Origin: Spodoptera frugiperda
Taxonomy: Eukaryota; Arthropoda; Insecta; Lepidoptera; Noctuidae
Reading direction: 5' to 3'
NCBI RefSeq assembly: GCF_023101765.2
Contig: NC_064237.1
Coordinates: 2,719,501 to 2,783,500, forward strand
Length of the DNA stretch: 64,000 nt
Part shown: positions 1-12,047 of the stretch, piece by piece
How the letters are laid out: each line of letters opens with the position of its first letter
Position numbering within the stretch: position 1 is the stretch's first letter
Program-made: the position numbers and the translations under genes
The notes under the pieces: generated by a model
The model's database searches: none
The model's input: the letters and a program-made list of their open reading frames with translations, nothing else
What the model was told of the DNA's origin: nothing

Positions 1-264
1 GATATGTTTTGTTTACAAACTTTATACAAACAATACTTTTAGGGAAAGACAAATACCAAATGTGGCTTTGATTCGCAAACTATATTTTCTTGTGTGCATA
101 CAGGAAAATGACTTAAATATTATTTGAAATTCATCTTCTTTTATTTAACAGTGTTGCAAGGTTGATATCCTTGTACAATAAGGTCACATATTCTTGCTTA
201 TCTGATGTTCAAGGAATCACAAAATTTTCCTCAAAAGAACAATTACAGATTATGTAACACATAC

Positions 265-974
265 CTGTCCTTTAGGGTCATCCAAGTGAGAGTACAGCAC
301 TTTCTCGGACAAGGTCATGTCACGACCTAACCTCTTCTTCACAACTTCCAAATTCTTGGTCAGCTTCTCGTAGGGCAGAGGGCTCTGGTCGAACTTCGAC
401 ATCGCAACCTACAACACATCATGAGACCCTCAGAAACCATCACACAGGCCCAACAACAGATTTTCATTGTCTTCATGATTACATAACAACATCTTCTTAT
501 CAATGAAAACACTGTAAATATCACTTTTTGGCACTTTCCACGTACCTGGGCCGCCGCAGCGGTGAGGGGGGACACGCTGAAGCATCTTTGCTGGATCTCC
601 AAGAGCACAGCTCGTGTCCTGGTTCCCTGATAGAAAAAAATATCAATTAGTAAATTCTTGTCAGGATTATGTTACACAATGCAGTCTCTGCTCCTATTAC
701 ACTATATATAACAAATATCTTGATATAAATGCAATAATCACAACCCCTGTTGACCTCATATGGCTTAATTTACGTGACCCGACCTATCCATTCATGATGG
801 TTTATCGGGATTTATTAATCGGCGGCAATTGGCGATAATAGCGTAAACAATCGTGAATTAATTGCAGTTATAATTACACTTATTAATAAAAGATAAATAT
901 TCCATACTTAAACTAAAACGTGGAATAATGTAGGAACTTGCCTGGCCATGCAAAACTCTCATACAGTGAGCCAT
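265..974 (-). CDS. Acon: Mitochondrial aconitase (aconitate hydratase), 5' three exons, partial
   Basis: Aconitase is the iron-sulphur enzyme that isomerises citrate to isocitrate in the mitochondrial TCA cycle. Coding exons on the minus strand are 974-942 (11 codons, starting MAHCMRVLHGQ), 626-546 (27 codons) and 408-265 (48 codons); all junctions are phase 0. The joined N-terminus is an Arg-rich presequence without acidic residues near its start, fitting a mitochondrial transit peptide. It is followed by VAMSKFDQSPLPYEKLTKNL and a segment ending LYSHLDDPKGQ, the conserved beginning of mature animal aconitase. The catalytic and [4Fe-4S] cysteine regions lie in later exons beyond base 1. Intron 1 (941-627) begins GC rather than GT, within the strong context CAG|GCAAGT, and ends TATCAG. 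Intron 2 (545-409) is GT-AG. Intron 3 opens at 264 (GTATGT) and leaves the window. The gene is divergent from Sec15. Family identification is from remembered conservation; the exon structure is read directly. Confidence 0.92.
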
Positions 975-2177
975 GGTTACCGGACTTCACACAATGAATT
1001 TAGATAAAAATAACAATTGTACAATTAATTAAATTACGGCAACATCGATTTTGTAAAATAAATAAAAATGCCTTAGAAATGGATCGATTAATAAAACCAC
1101 AGAAATTACACTCTCCACCACTGCGTCCGCAGGATTGGCACTTTGGCAGTTTTTGACTTGTTCCCAACTTCCCACTTCTAGAGCACGCTTGACGTTATCA
1201 GTTTAAAGTTGCCACAATCTAAACGATCGAGCAAACAAGGGAAAATACATGTAAACAGCATTAATAACAAAAAATTAGGGATAAAACATTTTGGAATAAA
1301 CTAAAGCTTCATTTATATCGACACACTCAATTTAATAAGGAATTTGCCTATTTGTATTTTTTTGTTTCTATTTATAATTAATATTTATATCTAAAACTAC
1401 AAAACTTTAAAACTAACAAATAGAATAAATAAAAAACGCTTTAAAATAAACTATTTAGAATACATCAAACAATTCACCCGCATCGATGTCAATAGGGAAA
1501 GTACCTAGAAGGTTAATGGATGATCAACTCTAATCAGCTAATAAATCTCTTAACATGACGTCTGTAAAGTTGCTTTAAAGAAACGTTTCAAAAAGAAAGC
1601 TATGACGACGTGAAATATATATTGAGTATAACGAAAGAAATGGTGTATCCTCCAACTAGACGAGGTGATCATGTACAATAAAAGTAAATAAAAATTAAAA
1701 TATTGAATAAATGCTGCCTAAACTATTAGGGTAATTTGTATTTTTAATGGGCATCTCTATGCGTTTCATTCTACGTAGATTCTTAAACCATGTACAGAAA
1801 ACAAAATCTGCATAAAATGTAATACTGTATATGTGATGTAATAATAGTGCACATTATTAGCTATAATAGACATACTAATAAATAATAAAGAAAGTGAATA
1901 AACAATGAAAAAAAAAACTAATAAAACGTGTGATCGTTATTTTTTGTCAGTCAACTGTCATTGTCAATATGTCATATATCGGATTAGAAATTCAAAATGT
2001 CAAAATAAATAATGTCATTTTGTTTTTGCTATTTGCGATTGGAAAAAGTTATTTTTTAGATATTATTCTTTAGAAAATCATTCAGAAATCACAAGAGCTA
2101 ACATTAACAAACTCATGGTTTCAATTTGCCCGTAAATTGTACTTGTGTAAGAGGGATTTACTGCTGAGTGAGCAAAA
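975..2177. promoter_or_regulatory. Divergent intergenic region between aconitase and Sec15
   Basis: About 1.2 kb separates the two start codons, which face away from each other, so both promoters must lie here unless there are distant 5' UTR exons. The sequence is AT-rich. The part from about 1240 to 1900 is mostly A/T runs, while 1110-1210 and 1940-2040 are less biased and are the likeliest promoter-proximal segments. I see no convincing TATA box, no CpG island and no recognisable repeat copy. Transcription start sites cannot be fixed by eye. Confidence 0.5.
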
Positions 2178-5100
2178 ATGACGAACGCTACGATTCAGGT
2201 ATACACCCACTAACTTATTTAAATATTATTTTTTACTTTATTTATCTAATACGAACTAATAAACATTGCATAATACTATATCTACCACATTCAAATTCTT
2301 TTGTATAATACTCTAACAACGTTTTATAAGAAACTTATAATGATTCTTATGTTTCTAGGAAATAGAAGGAATTGATGACTATTGGGGTCCTGCATTCCGT
2401 TCGATATACGAAGGAGAAGGCCATGAAGCGTTTGTACAACAATTGGACGAACGGATAAAACAACATGACAAAGAAATTGAGAAGCTGTGCAACTTTCATT
2501 ATCAGGTAACAGAAATAAATATTACTATAGACTGGTATTGATAGTGCAGAATTCACTGTATGTAATTAAACTAGTTTCTGTCAGTGGCATCACCTGCATT
2601 CCCGTGGGATAAAAAGTAGCTTATATGTTATTCTAGTCCATAATCTACCTCTGTTCTAAATTTTGTCACTTTGTACTTTATTTGTTTTCAAATTCTTGCC
2701 TGCTTAACTTTTAACTGTTATCACCATCTTTCTTGCTGAGTATGACAGATGGTGGCCAACCCTCTTCTCTAGAGGTCTAATGTCTTGATGTAATTTGTAT
2801 GTTGGTATAGTAATAAAGAAATATTATATCCTAGTAGTAGTGGCAGGATCTTGTCACAGGGTGGCTTGTTAATGATAGTGATGAAAGAATGAAATTTAAA
2901 GAGATTTTATTTGTTTCCAGGGCTTTATTGACTCTATCCGTGAGTTATTACAAGTGCGGTCACATGCTGAGGAGTTGCATGCGGAGATATCTAATGTGGA
3001 TGCTAATGTCAAAGACACTACAGACAGTAAGTAATTGGAAATTGTTATGTATAACATTATCTTTGTGTTGTAACTATAACATTTAAAAAGTTAGTTTTTA
3101 TTTTTTCTAAAATATTACACTGTTAACATTTATGAAGTCAGAATAACCATGTTTACGATTTAAAAAAGAAAAGGGTTTTATGTCCAATATTTATTCAAAT
3201 TTTCATGTTATTGTACCATGGCAATACACAAAATAAAAGTAAAAAAATGCATTGATAGAGGAAAAGAATAGAAAGGTAATTAGACTTTTAAATGAATTTA
3301 ACTGATTTAGTATATTTTTTTAAGGTTTATGTGCTAAAGCTGAAGAGTTGATCCGGGCTAGAAGGGTGGAGCTGAACATTGCAGCTACCATAGAAAAGAT
3401 GGAACTGTGTCTGCCTTTGCTGACCACATACTCCAAGCTGAAGTCTCAAGTAGAAGCTAAAAGGTGAGGTGACAAGTGTATGGAAAACAAGCACAGCCTT
3501 TAACTGTAGAAAATACTCTTTAATCTTTATGCATATCCCTAGTCACCCAGTGTAATGCAAATGTTAAACATCTTCAATTGTTTATACTTGTTTGTTCTCA
3601 TCACATATGTGTTTACATTGAGTGGCATGGGCGAAATAACATCAAATTAAAAAGCTAAAAGCCTATTGAATAATGTGGTATTAAGTGGCTGCTAGTACAC
3701 ATTATGTATGGAAATTCGAAATACATTAAACTATCAATCCGTATACCTAACCATCTTTGTTTTCATTTCAGATATTACCCAGCTTTGAAGACGTTAGAAC
3801 AACTGGAGCACGTGTTACTCCCGCGCGTCGGTCCGTACAAGTGGTGCGGACAGATCTCGGCCGACATACCGCGGTTACGGCAAGCTATACAAGACGCGTC
3901 AATGGCGGATCTTAGAGATTTCCTCGAAAATATACGAACACTTAGTCCTCAGGTATTTTGTCTAAGAGTTTAGTTAAGACTATTAAATTTTCTTACCGAT
4001 TTTGTAATACAGTTACAGTTATTTCTATTTGTTCTGTAGGTGGGAGCGATGGCTTTGAAACAAACACAAGAAATGCTTGGAAGGAATCTTGCTAGTATTG
4101 TCAAAAACAAAAAAGGTTAGTTATAATTACTCTTTATAAAACCACTACCTATACCAATAGTTATTGTATTCTAAACACAAACACTTTGCCAGATATGGCA
4201 GTTCTAGGAATATCAGCGAAGGAGAGCACTGGACCGCAATGTCCTCACGAGCTGGTCGACTTCAGTCCTTTACATAGATGTCTGCATATCCACAGCGTGT
4301 TAGGCGCCAAGAATGACTTCATACAGTATTACAGGTAACAACTAAACGTCGTGAATTTGCATTCCTCACGTGACTATCTAAATTAAACCTTATTGCTTAC
4401 AAAATTAAGTTAATATTTACATGTTCAATATAAAATTCGTCATTTTCAGAGCTCAACGCAAACAGCAAGCCCGTTTAGTGTTGATCCCTGCGTCGGTAAA
4501 CTTGCACGACTCGATACAAGGCGTGAAGAACTATTTGAATGCGGTGCTGGGCTTCTTTATACTGGAGGAACATTTGCTGAGCGCGGGCGCGGGGCTGGTG
4601 TCCAAGGACTGGTTGCTGGATATGTGGGGGATGTCGGTGACCAAAGTAGCTTCCACGTTGAGGACCAATACATCCCTAATTACGGATCCCACGCTCATGC
4701 TCAGTATCAAACACCAGATCGTACTGTTTATTAATACTTTGAAGTGAGTATTCAAGTTTTTGTTTGCTTACACCATGTGAGTGAGTCTACCTGGCGGCTC
4801 AGGCCCAACAAATGGCAATAATGTGCTTATAACTTCTTTGGTATTATTTGGTTTGACCACTTACCATTAGGTGATCCATATACCTACTCATTTACTCTCT
4901 ACTCCATAAAAAAACATACATCGTATACATATTGTCACGCCTTTAATCCCCGAAGGGGTAGGCAGAGGTGCACATTATGGCGCATAATGCCACTGTGTAC
5001 ACCACTTTTCACAATTTATATTGTGAGTCCCATGTAATGTCTCCAATAGGTGGTGAGCCTATAAAATATGCTGACTTTTTCACTGTGATTTAATATGTTT

Positions 5101-8100
5101 TACATAAATAAAGCCTTTTTAACATGGTCAAGATCTATGGTCCCTAGTGAATAATAGACGAGCTCATAAGTCATGGTTGTTTAATTTTATTCCAAAATGT
5201 ATCTGCAGATGTTACGGTCTACCTACGGATCCGTTGCCACTGCTACTACAAGAGATGGCGGAGCATTACACTGAAGTATTGATGCAGAGATGGGTGGTAG
5301 TCTTCCGGGATATACTCGACAATGCCTCCTTCCTACCTATTGAGGTAATTATTATAATTAGTTCTATATGTACATGGTTTCAAGCTTGGATTTAGATGTG
5401 AATGTGTAATAGATATTTTGTCCGGATTACTTATTTGACTGTCAGACAAGCTTCGACTAGTTTCGAGCCACGTCTGGGATCCATAATCGTGAGTGCGGCG
5501 AGTATTGCGTAGCCGTAGGGATTAATTTAAATAATCCAAAATTATACACTTTATAGCTACATATGATATTTTATTGTTTTTTTTTTGTTATATTCCAGGT
5601 TGAGAATCAAGATCAATACGACGGTGTTATGGACACGTTCCCCTACGATGGAGACGAATTGGAAATGCAACCGTTTCCGAGGAAGTCAGTAGTATTACCT
5701 ACTTAATTACATAGTTGCGTAAAATAGTGGTGAAAAAAAAATGACTTTGTTTCAATGTCAAAATTATTTATTTCAAATAGACCAGGAAGGCACTTTTGAA
5801 CGTCAAAGCAAATATAATAATATTAATAACGTCTGTCTGTCGGTCAGTCCTCTAGTGACGCTATTTGCTCGTTCCAAAGTGTAGATTCCTATGGAGAAGA
5901 ACGAGCAAGAAACTCCATAGGTCCGATAGGAAATGCCGGCCTCATCTAGTTATTTAAGAAATTTGACGTGTATGTAATAGAGTTGCATTGTAACCTATTT
6001 GCAAAAATAAATATAATTTATCATTGTTATTGTTGTAGGTTCCCGTTCTCGAGCATCGTGCCGGGCGTGTACGTGCAGGTGAAGGAGTTCATCTACGCGT
6101 GGCTGAAGTACTCGGCGGGGCTGGGGCTGGGCGGCGGGCGGCGCGCGGCGGCGGCGCGCCAGTCCGCGTCGCTACTGCTCAGTCGCTCCTTCACGGGCTG
6201 CCTCTCCGCGCTCTTCCGCAGGCCGCTGCCGCTTATGCAGCTCGTGCAGGTAATCTTGACATTTATTTATTAAGTGTCACCAACATAAATACAGCAATAT
6301 TGCACAATAAAAATAACAATTACATTCAAACTAACTTAGACTTATCTGTATTTACAATGACATATACTTCTTGTCGGTATCTATGACTGTCTACTGCCTA
6401 TAGATGTAGTTAAGTTAGGATTTACTATTTAAATAAGATACCAGCAGAATACCTTATGTTACCGAATCATCAGCTTGAAGCAGAAGTAGAAACTGGGCTG
6501 TTTTTAGGCAATAAGAGTCCAACGGGGTTTGTTACGCCCCAGCCTGGGAGCTGTTGGGCCTTTGGTACTAATGTGTAATCCATTAGTCAGCTATTACTCT
6601 TAATAAAATGATTCTGTAATTGAAGAATAGAAAAATGTTGGGGGCAAATCCTCCACTAACGTCGGTCACCGGTGATTACCACGGCATTGAATGTGTTAAA
6701 CCACTTCCTAAAGTGTAATGTTGTCAACGAATCAATAACGTTTCGTTTCAGATTATCGTGGACACGCAGTACTTAGAAGGCGCGACGTTATGTCTTTACG
6801 AGTTCATCAGCAATATCACTGGCTCGGAACTAGTCACTACACAGGTGAATATACTACACAAAATACGAAAACTAATACAAAAAGCCCCTAATATTGTTCT
6901 ATGTTTTATCATAAGGAAACTTTATAATATTTTCACGATATTATAACTTTTTTTAAACAAACTTTACCATAGTTTAATCCCTTTAAATATAGTGTAAAGT
7001 AATTTTCTAATATCAGGCAGCAGGCAGCATGTTCCAAGCGGCACGCGACGACGCGGAGCAACAGATCTGTGACAAACTGGAGAAGAAAGTCGACGAGTTC
7101 CTCGATCTCGAGAACTATGATTGGCTGCTTGGTAAGTCGAGGAATATCATTAATTAAATGAATTTTTATAATAACTATCGTGAGACATACTAAATTAACT
7201 AAAAATCACGGTTTACTCACGTAAATTAATGGAGAAAAGCTCTACTAATTTCGAGTCACCGCGTCTGCGGACGCTGCTCATGATGAAGAGTCCTTCTAAG
7301 TAGAGATTTTGATGAAGGACATTGTATTACTATTATTATTGAGCTAAGTCTTCTAAACCATATTATTTCTTCCGTTTTAAAAGTATTTTCTCTGTATTCC
7401 GAATCTGTTTATGCAATGCATTGTCATTTGTTTTGTTGTTGTAGTGGAGCCGACTGGTCAGGCGTCGTCTTTCGTCACGGACATGCTGAGCTACCTGTCA
7501 GGAGTACTGACGTCTCTGGAACAACTGCCGGAGAGGGCCAGGTAGATATACGTATATTTTGTGGAATGACGTAAGATTTCATTATACAATGTGATGTGTT
7601 TTTAACACACATCAAATTTTATACGATTTTTATTATTAAAAACAAGCAAAAAGTTCTCATGCATGTTGATCTGAAGCATAAAACTAAAATCTTTAATGGT
7701 CGGCTAGGACTTACGTGCTAAAATGGAATTTTGTAGCCTACTGACAGAAATAAACATCACTTATCATTTATGTACGTTCTAAAGCTAAAAATACATTCAA
7801 AATAGTCTTAAATAAGTCCCATTCCTCACCAGAGTGGCAGCAGTACGTGCAGCGACGAACCGCATCGCGACCCGTCTCCGCAACCTGCTGCTGGACCCGG
7901 CCGTGAAGCAGATCTCGTCGGGCGCGCTCGACCAGCTCAACCTCGACGTGATACAGTGCGAGCAGTTCGCCGCCGGGGAGCCCGTGCCCGGCCTCAAGGA
8001 GGGAGAGCTCTTGGAGCATTTTGCTAGCTTGAGGTAAGGCCCGTATACTTTTATTGTGGGATATATGTATAAGTGCGGGAGAGCCATGTTTCGACACGAA

Positions 8101-8811
8101 TAGGCCGGCTCGACCGGAGTGATACCACAGAAAACCGACGTGAAACAACAGCTTGCGTTGTGTGTTTTGTTATGTAAGCAAGGTTACACTGGAGGCCCAA
8201 TTACACCCCTTTCCTATCCCCGATTCCCCAATAACACCAAAAGGCTTACCATCAGGTGATCCGTCTGCTTGTTATACGTACGTTTTACTATAGGTACGTT
8301 CTCGAAGTTATGTTAAAGCAGGGAGATATGGAAATACAATATAAAATGGAAATATCATTTTACTAATTACAGTTACACCAGTTATTCAGAAGACCATAGA
8401 TAAATCTGACATAGTCACGCTATTGTAAAAGGCAGACAGACAACAGTCGCTCTATTTAAAATAATGAATAAGCCTATGAGATTTGACTCTTCAAAATCCA
8501 ACTCATATACAGGCCAACTTTATCTTACAAAATTATATATCAATAAAATTGAAACCTTATTTCACAGGCAACTTCTCGACCTAATAACGGGCTGGGACTG
8601 GTCGTCATACCTCCACGACGTCGGTATAGACGGCGGCAAGTACTCACTAGTGACGCCGCGCGACGCCGCTACACTACTCGAGAAACTCAAGGAAGCAGAA
8701 CAAAAGTCTTCTGTCTTCGCCGTCCTCAAGAAAAACGAGAGAGACAGAAGGAAGCTACTCGACACCGTACTGAAACAATTGAAACAACTCCAGAATCAAG
8801 ACGGATCGTGA
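2178..8811 (+). CDS. Sec15: Exocyst complex subunit Sec15 (EXOC6), complete 16-exon gene
   Basis: Sec15 is the exocyst subunit that binds Rab11/Sec4-type GTPases on secretory vesicles and helps tether them to the plasma membrane. Coding exons: 2178-2198, 2359-2505, 2921-3026, 3325-3463, 3772-3952, 4040-4115, 4193-4334, 4450-4743, 5209-5344, 5599-5684, 6039-6249, 6752-6844, 7017-7131, 7445-7541, 7833-8033, 8568-8811. All introns are GT-AG. The exons sum to 2289 nt (762 codons plus TGA), close to the usual 760-800 residues. The N-terminal third is helical and charged (KQHDKEIEKLCNFHYQGFID, residues about 38-57). Conserved blocks include RYYPALKTLEQLEHVLLP, VDFSPLHRCLHIHSVLG, VYVQVKEFIYAWLKYS, DLENYDWLL, LNLDVIQCEQFAAGEPVPG and the basic C-terminal LLDTVLKQLKQL. 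The C-terminal Rab-binding domain should span about residues 370-740. The ATG follows the context AGCAAAAATG, and the first exon encodes only seven residues. Exon 11 is GC-rich with a Gly/Ala/Arg tract at residues 468-484. Introns 8, 10, 11, 13 and 15 carry dispersed repeats. Confidence 0.97.
4934..5066 (+). repeat. Dispersed repeat R3 copy (Sec15 intron 8)
   Basis: Starts TCACGCCTTTAATCCCCGAA and continues with the GGGGTAGGCAGAGGTGCACA block and a TAATGCCACTG-like segment. The same sequence recurs at 33.84, 40.39, 42.63 and 53.06 kb in this window. The most complete copy, at 42.63 kb, carries a tRNA-like box, which suggests a SINE family. Confidence 0.75.
5788..5925. repeat. Dispersed repeat R5 copy (Sec15 intron 10)
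   Basis: A stretch beginning GGCACTTTTGAACGTCAAAG and running through GTCTGTCTGTCGGTCAG and CTCGTTCCAAAGTGTAGATT is repeated almost base for base at 49437-49550, over about 115 bp with a handful of differences. It then continues with an ACGAGCAAG/CTCCATAG end that is partly complementary to its own interior, as in a MITE. Confidence 0.75.
6620..6700. repeat. Dispersed repeat R8 copy (Sec15 intron 11)
   Basis: The segment with GGCAAATCCTCC and ACGTCGGTCACCGGTGA, ending TTGAATGTGTTAA, matches 35052-35140. GGTCACCGGTGACC-like sequence is palindromic. No coding content. Confidence 0.65.
7163..7305. mobile_element. MITE M1, one-armed copy (Sec15 intron 13)
   Basis: Contains one arm of the M1 family: TAATAACTATCGTGAGACAT, then AAAAATCACGGTTTACTCAC and AATGGAGAAAAGCTCTACTA, then the inner GCAGCGTCCGCAGACGCG-like segment inverted. 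Compare the two-armed copies at 31.70 and 53.67 kb. Confidence 0.75.
8067..8275. repeat. Dispersed repeat R6 copy (Sec15 intron 15)
   Basis: Shares GGCCGGCTCGACCGG, GTGATACCAC and a block with GCTTGCGT/TGTTTTGTTATGTAAG with 59578-59748. It ends with AGGCTTACCATCAGGTGATC, a tail common in lepidopteran short repeats. Non-coding, probably a SINE or MITE. Confidence 0.65.
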
Positions 8812-9511
8812 ATCAAATGAAATCAATTATGGTATCTAATATCATGTTTATAAAGCCTAAAATGCTCGAGCATTGATTTCTTCTTTTCAAAGTGTCATTT
8901 TAGTTATTTATTGGTTTTAAAGAATCGAAATTATGTAATCTATCAGCTATTTTAACTTGCATTAGACTTGTGGATCGCAAGTACTTTTATATGTTAATCA
9001 AATCACTTGGAAATATTTGGAGTATATGGATTGGCGCAATAGAAAACTTTTATTGATTGTGTTATCAACGAAAGAGGATTTTAGTATCTTCTTTGTGTTT
9101 CGAAAACTTGTAAAGTTCTCGAACCATCCATATTGGAAATTACGCGCCAATTTTGGCCATTTTGAAACGTTTTTATGTTCTCTTGTTTTGTATAGCCAGT
9201 GTTTGATTAGGAATCAGTATAATTTATTAATAGTAACTGTATAGTTTAAAACTACTTAATTATATTATTAGTATTGTACAATAGGATTGCCTTATCATGT
9301 AGTGATAGAAGCATTTATATAGATGTTAATTAAGTGTTAATATAGTGAAAGACATTGTTTATTGATTTTATTACGTAATATACTATTTATTATAAAATTA
9401 TTGTGGTTTTATTACATTCTTGTCGCGAGTTGTGATGGAAATTTCTAGAGTGTTTAGTTCCTTACCCTGACTTCGCTATAAAATTATACCTTAAACCTTA
9501 AGAATATATTT
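8812..9511 (+). other. Sec15 3' UTR and downstream DNA
   Basis: AT-rich DNA after the Sec15 stop codon, with no open frame that resembles a protein. I find no canonical AATAAA; the nearest variants lie around 9385-9395. The cleavage site is therefore not assigned. Confidence 0.45.
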
Positions 9512-9823
9512 TATCATCATCGTCAACCGCTTACAAGTAACCACTACTGTCCAAAAGCCTCTTCTTACACGGAGAAAGTTTGAGCATCACCACGCTTGCT
9601 CAATGCGGGTTGGCGATTTCAAACTTATAATAAAGTTAAAAATTATAAGTCTAGTTTTCCTCACGATGTTTTCCTTCACCATTTATCAGTGGTGTATAAA
9701 TAATCTTAGAAAAATACATATAACTTGAAAAAAGTCACATTGGTAGTTACTTGCCATTGTCAGGTTTCAAACTTGCACAATCAAGCAGGAGAAGCAGGCG
9801 TCTTAAACCACCGGATCACCACG
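9512..9823. repeat. Dispersed repeat R7 (RTE/SINE-like tail), long copy
   Basis: Begins with ATCATCATCG. It contains a CCACTACTGTCCAAAAGCCT block, CACGGAGAAAGTTTGAGCAT and CTTGCTCAATGCGGGTTGG, and runs through TTTTCCTCACGATGTTTTCC to GGATCACCACGAC. Short copies occur at 47708-47811 and, more divergently, at 52373-52450. Blocks of this kind form the 3' parts of RTE-type retroelements and their SINEs in moths; that assignment is from family knowledge. Confidence 0.6.
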
Positions 9824-11011
9824 ACATGGGCATTATTCTTATACTGAAACTGATAATCAATTAGCACATGAAGAAAAATTTATTTCTCTTGTATTCAAGT
9901 GATATAACAGTTCTGTGTTGTCATTTATAAGGTCTAGTACTTGTAGACCAGAATAACCAGTAATAATAGTAGGTCAGAACATGTTATCAAAATGATAAAA
10001 ATATGAAGTTAGCAAGAGTTTATTATGACAAGAGACAATCTTGCAAGGCCTTGTCAATTATTTACCCGCTGGGCCAGGGCCGCATTTAGATTCAAATGAT
10101 AAAAAATGGCGCCGAGGATAGAGGATGTATCTAAGTTGATGTGTCACATGACAGTGGATGAATGTGGTACATTGAAGTAAACATTTTACTTAGTGTTTCA
10201 TTACATCCATTACAAATGTAGTGATAGTAGTTTTAGAAAACCAAGATTTTTGAAGGGATAGATGTATGTAAAGGATTATAAATTAATATGTAGGTACGTA
10301 TTACAAGAACCTATAAAGTAGACGTTAGCTAACTGAGTCTTGTTGATGACTGAAGAAATAAAATATTGTTTTGATGTATTTAAGTCGAAATAATGAGCTA
10401 ATGGACACGAAAACATTAAATGAAAATGATATAACGAGACAAAGGCTGATTCTCAACGAAGTTTTACTGGACTTCCCCCTGTCGTCCCTACGAAGAAAGG
10501 AGTCCATGAGATTGCCATCGTGATAGAAAAAAAGGGGTTAAAAATATTACAACATTTATGAAACAAATTGTTCATGAAATAAATCCAACCCTGTACACCG
10601 AAACAAAATGAAATAATGAAACGTAAGCTTTATCTATCTTGATGTTGCTTGTTGATTAGTCTCAGTAAGTTGATGGTGAAGATAAATGAACCCGCGCCAT
10701 GTTACAATGGCAGTCTATTAAATATGAGCGCAGTCGACACTCGTCCATTTCACAAAGGATCCAGTTCTTGCAGTCGTAGTCTAAAAACTACAATAGTCAC
10801 TGATATGATCAGTGTATTAATATAACAAATAGCGGCTTAGTCACTAAGTGTAATGGGTATGTTACACTAGTCATATAGCATAGACTTAGTTAATGCTTAG
10901 GTAAATAGCTTATTCTATACTTTTGGTCTAGCTTTAATACGTTAGTTAATGTTAGTAGTAAAAAAAGAAAAGAAAAAGTTAATGTTAGAGGAAACCTTGT
11001 TCCCTCTTCTT
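9824..11011. other. Gene-free stretch
   Basis: AT-rich DNA with only short random open frames. At 10930-10990 there is a small imperfect repeat of GTTAATGTTAG separated by A/G runs. No other feature is supported. Confidence 0.4.
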
Positions 11012-11224
11012 TAAAAAAAAAACATTGCCCTACACTAGTATTTTCTCTTGTGTCGTAGGTGCGTTTACAAACATACAATTGCACTTACACAAGACGCCCA
11101 GACCCGATAAAACATTGATTACAGAATTGATTGTGGATCATACAGAGTTGCTCCGTGCAGGAATTGAACTTGCTACCCGTTGGACGGCAGCCGGTTGCCC
11201 AGCCACTGCAGCAACCGTGCAGTC
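11012..11224 (-). mobile_element. tRNA-derived SINE (HaSE-like), full-length copy
   Basis: Read on the minus strand from 11224, it starts GACTGCACGGTTGCTGCAGT and TGGCTGGGCAACCGGC (pol III box A-like). A box B-like AGTTCAATTCC follows, then CGGGTCTGGGCGTC, TTGTATGTTTGTAAACGCAC and the tail CTAGTGTAGGGCAATG plus A/T runs. This is the architecture of the noctuid HaSE SINE. Two further copies are at 41.87 and 56.12 kb. Confidence 0.85.
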
Positions 11225-11800
11225 GACTGTTTCTTAGAGACGACCTCATAGGGCAGGATTGCAACTTTCACTAACTACCTATTCCTATTAAATAAAAATA
11301 GGAATTTCTCTCATTTTTTCTTATGAAATTCATAAGAAGAGAGAAACTAAGTGTGTAGTTTGAAAGTGTGATTTAGCGTAAGATCGTAAGAATGTTCTGT
11401 TTATTATTAATTTTGTTATTTGGACAAGCCCATCAAATTACTCTACTTCTACTACTCCAGGATGTCACAGTATAGTAGACTATAAGAAATAGTAGAACAG
11501 TACCTACCTAGCTTCTGTAGCTTAAGCTAACCATAGCTTACTACGCAAGTCTATAGACTCCTTAAGAAGTGTATTGCACAACGGTATCTGTCGATCTAGA
11601 TCGGTGTCGATCGTATCGTGCTTATCTGCGCCCGCGCAGTGGCAAGGTCGGCGAGTGACCTTCAGGTCGGGTCACACACGGTACCCGCCATGCGTGTATG
11701 TGATATTAGCAACACCTACTTAGGTATTTTTGAAGGAGTATACCTTGATATACTGTTAAGTACCTATATGTAACGGGGAAAGCTTTTAGGTGCCTAGCTT

Positions 11801-11877
11801 TTAGTCAGGAAGAGTCTGACTCTCCTCAGCCTCGCCTAAGCGAGAGAAGTTATTGAATGATTTTCCCCCTTAAAAAT
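11801..11877 (+). repeat. Dispersed repeat R1 fragment
   Basis: AGTCAGGAAGAGTCTGACTC followed by CCTCGCCTAAGCGAGAGAAG and ATGATTTTCCCCCTT. This is the 3' half of the R1 family, the commonest repeat in the window (about ten copies). Confidence 0.7.
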
Positions 11878-12047
11878 TTCTTTTAGGGAAACGCCCCAGA
11901 AGTATGGGTTTTATTGTGATACTATTCGTGAGACATGTAATTATACTAATGTATTATGTTATCCTCTTCACTCATTCGTATCGTATTTGATGAGGAATGC
12001 TGCTCATCAATAAGCGCCTGTTTTTTAGTTTTAAAGATTTAAGTATA

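Noticed and set aside
7768..8148. 126-codon minus-strand open frame
   Set aside because: It lies antisense to Sec15 exon 15 and to an R6 repeat; the plus-strand exon explains the openness.
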